Positions 55,842 through 64,000 of a stretch of DNA of 64,000 bases are shown piece after piece (the first letter of the stretch is position 1; each line of letters opens with the position of its first letter). The DNA is taken from NCBI GenBank assembly GCA_964019135.1, contig OZ025249.1, forward strand, positions 14,037,088-14,101,087, in the 5' to 3' direction. Position numbers and translations under genes: made by a program. Source of the DNA: Arenicola marina (Eukaryota > Annelida > Polychaeta > Arenicolidae). Below the pieces are notes generated by a model, which worked only from the letters and a program-made list of their open reading frames with translations, was not told the DNA's origin and searched no databases.

Positions 55842-56293
55842 TAACACTGCCACAACCCACCGCGGCACCATTTTGGATACACGACCCGTTTAAATCGTTC
55901 AGTTTGTCTACATGTAACTAACGCAGGACAAAGTGTGTCCCGTCTTTCGTTTTTGCTTCCATACAGGCATATAAGCTACAGCTAAACGCGTGTATAGGTA
56001 ACAAATATTAGATTAACGATAATCGACCTGAACATTAACTTGGCTGACTGCTCGTCAAGACAGTTACAGCTATTACATCATGTTTACACTTAGACATTTC
56101 ATACAGTTGTGGCTCCAAGCTATTACAATATTAATACATTCCATGATGAACTTACCTTGGCGGCGCCACTTTCCATATTCCTGTTGCAGTTTGTCGTGTT
56201 GATATTACCCCAAGCAGTGGTGACGCAAGCACCAAAATGTTACAATAAGCCCCGATATACGCTCACTTAATTATGATCATTAACAAAACTCAC

Positions 56294-56366
56294 CGTCAAC
56301 TGGTCTTATTGACGCTTGTATGATAACCATGACTAAAATAAAGCATGGAACAGTTAAATATGGCAT
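56294..56366 (-). CDS. Orphan signal-peptide exon B, right-arm copy
   Basis: Mirror of 40152-40224 with intact ATG and GT donor; phase 1 out. It points towards the palindrome centre. Confidence 0.6.
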
Positions 56367-57813
56367 GGTCGATACTACCATCTTAGAAATACGACTTCTT
56401 CTTCGCGTCCTCGACGCCGCTAATGCAGAGTTAATATAACAACCCGGCTCCTGTATGTTAGGAATGAAGATTCGCTTCAGGAAGTCCGAACCAGGAAGCT
56501 TGAGAGGGAACCCCTGTGGGTTGATATATTGCCGCAGAATGGCTATGAAGCATGATTGTTTACGAGACTCATTTTTTTCAAGTCCTAGAGAAGAACAAAC
56601 CTCTAAAACTACCAGGGCGTCGTTAATGTAGTACGTACATCCAGCCAACCATGTGAAAGCAAGTTTTATTCTGTATGCACATATCAGCCAGCGCCATCCG
56701 GCTCATGCTCGAGCAGGCCAACGAATCGCATCTAATAACTGATTCACGTCACACGTCTTATGTTAAGCTTTATGCTCAACGGTATACAATATGTTTACAA
56801 GTCAGTGGCAAATGGGCTGTACCTTCAGACACTTAAGCGTCGTCAGCTTTGAGAGAGGGCACAGGGCCATGTGACTGTATGCATACAGAGTATGGGAGGC
56901 GGTGGCTAAATGTTGCAGGGGCAGGTTGAAGCATTACAGTTATGTTTGCATCTTGCCGCTATATGGCGTTGATGTTTTGAGAGCACGTCTCGCGACACAC
57001 GCCACTTTTGCAACATGGTATAGCGGCATAGGTGAAAACATATATGCTTAATTATATCGAGTTTTCACTGTATAAGTGTATTATTCAGTTTTCAAAGAAT
57101 GTATTATGTTGCATAGACGATGCGCGTCGCGATATTTCATGTTACGCGGTTGACGGGTTCATATGTACTGAAATCAAGCATCCAAAAACATTTAAAACAT
57201 TGAGCTCAAGTTGGCTTATGACTGAGGGGTGAGGATGCGTTAGTAACTGACTTGAGGGGTGCGTAAGCGTTAGTAACACAAGTGCCCGGGGTAAGGTAAC
57301 ACTGTAACACTGCCACAACCCGCCGCGGCACAATTTTGGATACCCGACCCGTTTAAATCGTTCAGTTTTGTCTACATGTAACTAACGCAGGACAAAGTGC
57401 GTCCCATCTTTCGTTTCTGATTCCATACAGCCATATAAGCTACAGATAAACGCGTGTATAGGTGACAAATATTAGATTAACGATAATCGACCTGAACATT
57501 AACTTGGCAGAATGCTCGTCAAGACAGTTACCGCTATTACATTGTGCTTACACTTAATTATTTCATACAGTTGTGGCTCTACGCTATTACAAATATTAAT
57601 ACATTCCATGAACAACTTACCTTGGCGGCGTCATTTTAAAAGCAGATTCATATGAATTTGTGCTTTTTTTTTAATACCGCTCAGGCGAAGATGAGAAATG
57701 AAATCATAAACTTTCCTGCTGCAGTATGTCGTGTTGATATTGACATTAAGTACCAAGATTTTACTATATGCCCCGATCTACGCTCATTAATTAGGATCGT
57801 TTACAAAGCTCAC

Positions 57814-57886
57814 CCTCAACTGGCCTTTTTGACGCTTGTGTGATAACCATGATTAAAATAGAACATGGAACAGTTAAATATGGCAT
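57814..57886 (-). CDS. Orphan signal-peptide exon A, right-arm copy
   Basis: Mirror of 38635-38707 with intact ATG and GT donor. Confidence 0.6.
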
Positions 57887-60141
57887 GGTCGACAACACAA
57901 TCTTACAAAAACGACTCTTTCTTTGCGTTCTCGACGCCGCTAATGTAGTCTCTATATAACAACCCGGCTCCTGTATGTCAGGAATGAAGATTCGCTTGAG
58001 GAAGTCCGCACCAGGAAGCTTGAGATAGAACCCCTGTGGGTTGATACATTGCCGTGAAATGGCTATGAGGCAGGATTGCTTATGAGACTTATTTTTCAAG
58101 TCCTAGAGAAGAATGAACCTCCAAAACTACATTACATCCAGCCAGCCATGTGAAAGCAAGTTTTATCCTGTATGCACGTATCATCCAGCGCCATCCGGCG
58201 TTTGAATGTAAACGCTTGTACTCGTAAAACCATTGCAGTCAAATTGGTGCCGCCCAACCGGTCCAATACCTGCTCTGTTGAAACTCTCGCTATGGATATA
58301 GACGGCCCACATCGAGTGTGACACAGCGAGTTCTCTTAGCAGTTGTCATGTGTCATGCCGCGACTAACAAAGAAATATGCAATCACTGCTATTTTCTGTG
58401 GGAAACTGTCAGTATATGTCTATGTATCAACTGAGGTTGTTTAAGAAGGTCGTTTCGCGCATCTATCCGTTGTGACAATGTAGTCAACTTTAGATATATT
58501 GCCAAACCAGATTGGACTCTTGGCGGCCATGTTTCAATATGCTCGACAACGCCAGCACTAATACTCAATTCAATTAAAAGCTAACTACTATAGAACCATT
58601 ATTTTTCTGCCTATATATCGATTTCAGGGGTCCCAGGCTTCTCAAGTAATAAAACCTATGCTTGCTATAAATGTGATATGTTTGACCGACAATCATTGAA
58701 ATGGCATATATGTATATACGTGTTTTGGCAAGTTGTCAATATATTACATGCTGGCAGTTAGATTACCCAGAGAACGAACCCTCCCCCCTCAACCAGTGCT
58801 AAAGTCACGCGACGTACTAACATTACAAATTGCAGCAATGACAAATACCAAGACATACATGATTCGACGAAAACGCAGGCTCTTCCATAAAATATCTGTC
58901 TATTTCTATTAGCCTGCATATGCCAGCATTTCGATTATGCTAAGAGGACGTCGATATATACAACTTCAAATGTAGCCCTGTAAAACTCAGGGGTGGTAGC
59001 GATGCCTGGATTCTTCAGAGATACTATATATAGCGTGGCGTAAGTACACTGGCCGTGCATATCAGTAAACAACCTAAACTTTGTTGCTCCGCACCACAAT
59101 CATATCCACAGGCGGGAAATGTTGGTGCATGATTTGTTTGCGTGAGCGACTAAGTGTTCCTAACGGTACGATCCATAAAATCAGTGCCATTTTGTACCAT
59201 GCTAGGCCTACCTAAACTTCATAGTTACCGGAATATGTGCATGCGTATGAACCGAAAGGTCAGGTTTACAATAAAACAGTCAGTTGAGATTACACTTTCT
59301 TTTCGTTCTTCGCGCCATTTTGAATTTTGTCATTGTTCACCAGCGGCTTTCACCAGGTGGTGTCTCGGTTATCGCGTGTCAATGGCTGGGTGTACGAAGC
59401 GCTGCTAAGCGAATCGTCTCGTTTTGATGACTGTGCGCATGCGCAATTTCTCAACTAGGTGAACAAGGTGACGGACCAGAACAGCATTGTCTGCTCGTAA
59501 AGATATGAGTAATAGTGTCTTTGCTGTTCGCGCGACAAACATGAAAGGATATCGTCGCAATCATGGAGCATCGTGAAACGACGACCTTCGACACTGAGAA
59601 TTTTGAAAAAAAGCAGTACTGAATCCTCACTTCCAAACACATACTACGGAAATATGCCAGCGGAATAACAGGAAGTAAAGTGTAATATATGTATTTTGAC
59701 ACTAATAGTATCGGCATATAGCTACATGTATTATCAGTTGTTGTATTGCATGTGTATGTATCAATATATATATATATTAGAAAAAAGTAAAAATAAAACA
59801 AACATCATAACATATTTATTTCAAATTACAGGAACCAGCTGATGAGCTAACCACCTATAACGCTGAAGCATCATTTAAACTACCAAGTGTACATTTAAAG
59901 CCAGATGCCAGAATAACCACAGTTACCATGGGATATATACAGACAGATACATACAATAGCAAATACACATAAAAAATGACATATTATAAATGTAAAATGT
60001 CGTATCGAGAACGGCTGTAAGCCTCAGAACAGTTGGGGAAGAGGCAACGTTTTTTTGTCCCTCTTCAACTGTAAATAAGCATTGCAGAAAAATCGTGCGC
60101 ACTCTTTGCGTCAGTTGTACAGGTCTCTAACATATAGATCA

Positions 60142-60237
60142 CTAGACCTCTTGATCAGCCTGGACAGGCTGTAAATTGATTTCTTCTGTGTTTCTGATGT
60201 CCTCGTAGAGCGACCCGGGGTTCTCATATTGGGGGTC
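60142..60237 (-). CDS. Receptor 2 live tail exon, right-arm copy
   Basis: Mirror of 36284-36379, open to its TAG. It reads NPGSLYEDI where the left arm reads NPGLFYEDI; both changes are non-synonymous. Confidence 0.75.
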   Translation of the reverse strand, partial: DPQYENPGSLYEDIRNTEEINLQPVQADQEV

Positions 60238-60438
60238 CTGGGGAGTTGGATTCATGGAACGGGTTACGTGTAGAAACACTCAACACGGCAAACAAGCAAG
60301 TTAAAATAATGCCTCAGTACACGGTACATACGTTTGCATATATTTAGATAGTTGGATGGTTTAATTATGGCTGGGCGCAATGCTTTGGACCCTTAGCCTC
60401 AGGTCGAGATGATCCATGTGTCCGGGAGTAACCCCTAC

Positions 60439-60519
60439 ACGGTGCCACGCAGGATTCGCACCCATGGCGTGTTGATTTGCCGTTCAACCTGTATACCAAC
60501 TAAGCTATTGGGGCTCTTT
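60439..60519 (-). repeat. tRNA-like sequence, right-arm copy
   Basis: Mirror of 36002-36082. Confidence 0.5.
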
Positions 60520-60625
60520 ATGATGGTGCCAGTGGGATCTCTCAAGTCGTGCGTTCTCTTTGCAGCGGCTTTACAGGTCTCCAGTACCCAGATCATTAGA
60601 ATACTTGACCACTCTGGAGAGGCTG

Positions 60626-60691
60626 TTAATTGATCTCTTCTGTGTTTCTGATGTCCTCGTAGAACGACCCGGGGTTCTCCTATTGGGGGTC
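60626..60691 (-). pseudogene. Receptor 2 dead tail exon, right-arm copy
   Basis: Mirror of 35830-35895. The TAG at codon 4 is present here too, so the nonsense change predates the separation of the two arms. Confidence 0.75.
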
Positions 60692-60948
60692 CTGGAATGT
60701 TGGATTCATGGAACGGGTTACCTGTAGACCCGACAATATGGAAGATCGAGTTATAGAGGAGCCAGCTCCGGGTATAACTACACCTAATCTTTGCAAGGAA
60801 AGACGGGAGCTTTATCCTGTTTGGACATTTGCACAGGTGAAATACGATCTATCGGCCGTGTGGGCAAGTTTACCAGAGGGCACTCCAATATTTAGCAGAA
60901 CGCGCTGCCGAGGCCACGGGGTGAACCCTAGTTTAGATATAGACGCAC

Positions 60949-61208
60949 CTTCTCTCCCATATTCTCGTAGCCACCCTCCGCGCGCCCCTGGCTGGCTGAT
61001 TCGCTTGGTACCCCGATCGACTCGATAGGTGGCGCTGTGGGTCGCCTTGTCTCCTCAGCTGGCGGGATGTCGACCAACATTGGTCGTTGTTTGGTTGGAG
61101 AAGGGTTAAAGACCCGGCGACACCCATGGTGCCTGACGACGGCCACGGCCAGCGCTGTCCCCAGGATCACCATGACGACCACACCACAAGCAAGAGCAGT
61201 CAACATCG
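60949..61208 (-). CDS. Receptor 2 TM/cytoplasmic exon, right-arm copy
   Basis: Mirror of 35313-35572, fully open, with the same TM segment. One visible change in the post-TM stretch (HHGCRRVF versus HHGCRGVF). Confidence 0.8.
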
Positions 61209-61473
61209 CTGTGGTCTCAATAATAAATATAGATGTATTATAGGTACATGCTGAAGTGATCCAGTGTTATATTAATGTCACCCCTAATTGGTGCTTGGCC
61301 GTTCCCCCTACCACGTCATTTCCCTCTACAACCTAATGTCCACGATCGCGTACCCCGTACCCCGTAAAGAATTGCACCCTTTAATGTCATAGAAACTCAA
61401 AATATTCCTGAGCGTTAACAACAGACAAATACAATTTCTGTTCAAACAATAATGCAAACGACAGTTTATTTAC

Positions 61474-61512
61474 CTTGCTCGGTTGCTGACAAGGTGAACA
61501 GTTTTGTGTCAC
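61474..61512 (-). CDS. Receptor 2 39-bp micro-exon, right-arm copy
   Basis: Mirror of 35009-35047 with intact AG and GT borders. Confidence 0.55.
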
Positions 61513-62072
61513 CTTCAAAGGCAAATTATATTAGTTTAAGGAACAAGAAACTCTTTGTTGATCAATTACATGAGAGTAATGACGTAAACGTAATCTCATA
61601 TAAATTTTATGGGGTCATTTTGAGCCCGCCCTACTGAGCATGTTCATCCAAATCGTAACCTTGCTGTCTCCAAGAGACACCACTAGTTGGCAGCACTTCA
61701 CTCGGCGTGAAGCCCAGATGGGGTCTCCTAGGGTTAGTTCGGGTATGCGAGCGGAGTAGTCTGACTGACCGAAGGCGAAGATTGTGGCCAGATAGCGCGG
61801 TCACGTGGTACATTTTACTCCCAGATATTACTCCCCACCCAGAAAAGGATCACGAGCAATTTCAAAATGGCATCCAGGCCCCACACTACGCTAACTATAT
61901 ATAGCGTAGTATTTCTACCTGCACATTTTACTATACCATAATACATTACTTTACTATATTATTGAAATACTATATTAAAAACGAGAATAAAATAATTAAC
62001 GCAACACGTATCGTGTGAACTAGAGCAAGGACCTGAACATGACAATTATCATTGACAATCAATATCACTTAC

Positions 62073-62217
62073 CTATGGATGCTGTCTTTACTGATGGTCC
62101 TTGCATAGTGTCACCATACTCCTTCCTGTCCTCCCAGGTTCTGTACTGCTCCAAGATAAACTCATAGCGGGTGTTATGGTTCAGACCGGCTATGGTTTCA
62201 TAGATATACCTTAGAGT
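62073..62217 (-). pseudogene. Receptor 2 truncated FN3 exon, right-arm copy
   Basis: Mirror of 34304-34448, with the same 5' truncation point against the CACGTG-type repeat. Confidence 0.7.
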
Positions 62218-62660
62218 CTGAAAGGCAAGGGGGCTCGTGCCCCCTGTGCCCCCCACCCCTGGCCAGAAGAAACATCATTTGAAAAGAGAAGTGGGCACAG
62301 AAATATCCTAGATCTGAAAGGGGGGGGGGGCATGTGCCCGCTGTGCCCCCCTGGACACGCCCATGTGTACGGGGTCGAACACTTTTCGTTCGGTCTTAGT
62401 CATAGTCATAGTTTCGCTCGGTCATAGGTAGGTTACCGTGGAGCACATAATTTGAAAGGGGGATGGGAGGGGGGTAAGGTATATCAAGGGGTCTGAAAGG
62501 GAAGGGGAGGAGGGGGGGCACGTGCCCCCTTTGGCCTCCCTCCACCCCTGACGGCACCCCAGGTGGCACAGAATGGGAAGGGGGGGGGGGCACAAATATG
62601 TCTTGGGGTCTGAAAGGGGAGGCACGTGCCCCCTGTGCCCCGCCCCCTGGAAAATCAATT
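62218..62660. repeat. GGGGGCACGTGCCCCC-type repeat, right-arm copy
   Basis: Mirror of 33860-34303. The short Pro-rich minus-strand frames here are repeat-derived. Confidence 0.75.
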
Positions 62661-64000
62661 TGAAGTAAAGCTAGAATAAGTTATATTATAAGTTATACTA
62701 TAAGCGGATATGAAACAATAAACAATATCAAATTGCCGAGTCGAGATTCGGGGGCAGCGTGGGATTTAACGGTTCTGTTTTGGCTTGATGTTGTGTGTTT
62801 TTCGCGCAAAACACCTGCTCAGCAATGGCAATACTGCATTGATTCATGGTTCTATATATGACCTGATATGACACGCCCACACAAAAATGTTTGCACTTTT
62901 TCGTGAGGCTTTACCAGGAAAATAAAGAAAATTATTACGTGTTAGTTTGGTAAGAAGCATGTGAGTTATTGGAGGGCACAAAGATACCACTTCATCCCCA
63001 ATATTTACTTCGAGAGGTGGGGTGGGGGGGGGGGGCGGGTCCACGTGCCCCGGATGCCCCCCGGTCCCTTCGCCTATGTGTGTTGGCCTGATCGCGGTAT
63101 GATGGATCAGGCGTCAATGCTTTAATAGGTGAGCGAAGGACATGTGATCGTGTTCGACCGTAACGTGTCACCGTAATGAAGCCTTTGTGTGGGTGTGGGT
63201 GCGGGTGTGCATTGGTGGGGCGGGGGGAGGAGGGGGGGGGGGGCGGGGGTTAGTGTCATTAATAAGGGAGGTGAACTATTTACTCTGTGATATAAAAGAA
63301 AACCGAGTATAGAAACTAAAAAACACTTGTGTAATTCAGAATTAATTTTATGTAACCGCGAAATGTTATTTAGCACGTAAGGTGTTGTATATGTGATAAT
63401 GAGTGGTCCCCAAGACCTGATATAGTTCTGCCCGGAAGAAGCAAGTGCAGTGCCGGGGCCCGTGTCTCTTCAGTCTTTGTAACAGCCGGCCGGGAATAAA
63501 CAATGGAACGAATAGGCTACTTACTGTGTTGTTCTAATACACTAACTAAATAAGGAAACAAGACCCCCTCTAATACAGCCGAAACCAGAATAGACTCGTC
63601 CACGTTGACACTCCTAGCAACCGTTTTTTTTACTGAAGTCAACTAATTAGAGGCCAGCTATTGACTGACAGCATGAAGTTCTACCCAGTCAGTCATTCGG
63701 ACAACAGATGCTGACGAGGTTGCCTCCTCCTCCCCACCGCCCCTGTTATAATATGTTTCGATTGAATTTCAGTTTTAATCACTACGCAATGAATTATTAA
63801 AACGGTTAAAAACGTTAATATAATCGTGAGGCCTTAGTAATGTTTTGGTCCTGAAAGCAACTTTGCAAAACACTACACGTCTTAGAGAACAACGGGTTTA
63901 AAGAAATAAATTTGCAATCCTGTCCACAGTAAATTCAAGCGCCGCGCCATTTTGCCACAGAGCGTGACGTCATGACTGATCATACATGTGGCGCCCACAT

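Larger units (their letters stand above)
50660..64000 (-). repeat. Right arm of giant inverted repeat
   Basis: Reverse complement of about 32529-45853, still matching at the last base of the window. It carries minus-strand copies of the receptor 2 exons, both orphan signal exons, the MITEs, the tRNA-like repeat and the CACGTG repeats. Confidence 0.97.

Overview
This is invertebrate animal genomic DNA. The genes are intron-rich with GT-AG junctions, there are LINE-type retrotransposons, terminal-inverted-repeat elements and MITEs, AATAAA poly(A) signals and many satellites. The domain mix (fucolectin/F5-8C, EGF, FN3 and a transmembrane segment, plus a DUF4806-like protein) and the repeat load suggest a marine invertebrate such as a mollusc, brachiopod or lancelet. 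The species cannot be fixed from the sequence. Most long open frames are chance frames inside repeats.

Layout. 1-1410: GACGTC-rich debris and a nested foldback element. 2640-3560: a satellite built on the palindrome TACCATGGTA. 3800-4350: degenerate repeats. 4530-5943: the last three exons of a DUF4806-like gene (+). 6190-6830: an 85-bp GACGTC satellite. 6845-9270: a dispersed repeat split by a 1.8-kb foldback transposon; its unsplit copy is at 25775-26420. 10952-24403: the main gene (+), a modular type I receptor: signal exon, Cys-rich exon, two-exon F5/8C lectin domain, Cys-rich/EGF exons, FN3 exon, 39-bp micro-exons, a TM/cytoplasmic exon and a short Tyr-rich tail exon. A dead antisense LINE (15.8-18.7 kb) lies in its long intron. 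A 44-bp minisatellite (24.37-25.26 kb) grew out of its last coding exon. 27138-30510: a second, nearly intact LINE with one internal stop. 34304-36379: a 5'-truncated paralogous receptor 3' half (half FN3, micro-exon, TM exon, dead and live tail exons). 38.6 and 40.15 kb: two more signal exons with no body exons after them. 40.67-41.83 kb: Harbinger-like MITEs. 44.2-49.2 kb: a degenerate macrosatellite.

The dominant feature is a giant inverted repeat. Bases 50660-64000 are the reverse complement of about 32529-45853, with scattered SNPs and small indels. A second fold-back, 50128-50459 centred near 50304, ends exactly at a 200-N gap (50460-50659). Together these look like one palindrome with arms of at least 17.7 kb, where the gap stands in for about 4.27 kb of the right arm. 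It may be a real inverted duplication or a head-to-head join of two haplotypes. The receptor 3' half, the orphan signal exons and the MITEs are therefore all present twice, in opposite orientation.

How the parts fit (inference): the receptor cluster has spare first exons, phase-1 cassettes and alternative tails carrying different tyrosine motifs. This is the architecture expected of a diversifying recognition or engulfment receptor family. However, the complete-looking copy carries a suspect splice donor and a frame break at its TM exon, so its function is uncertain.
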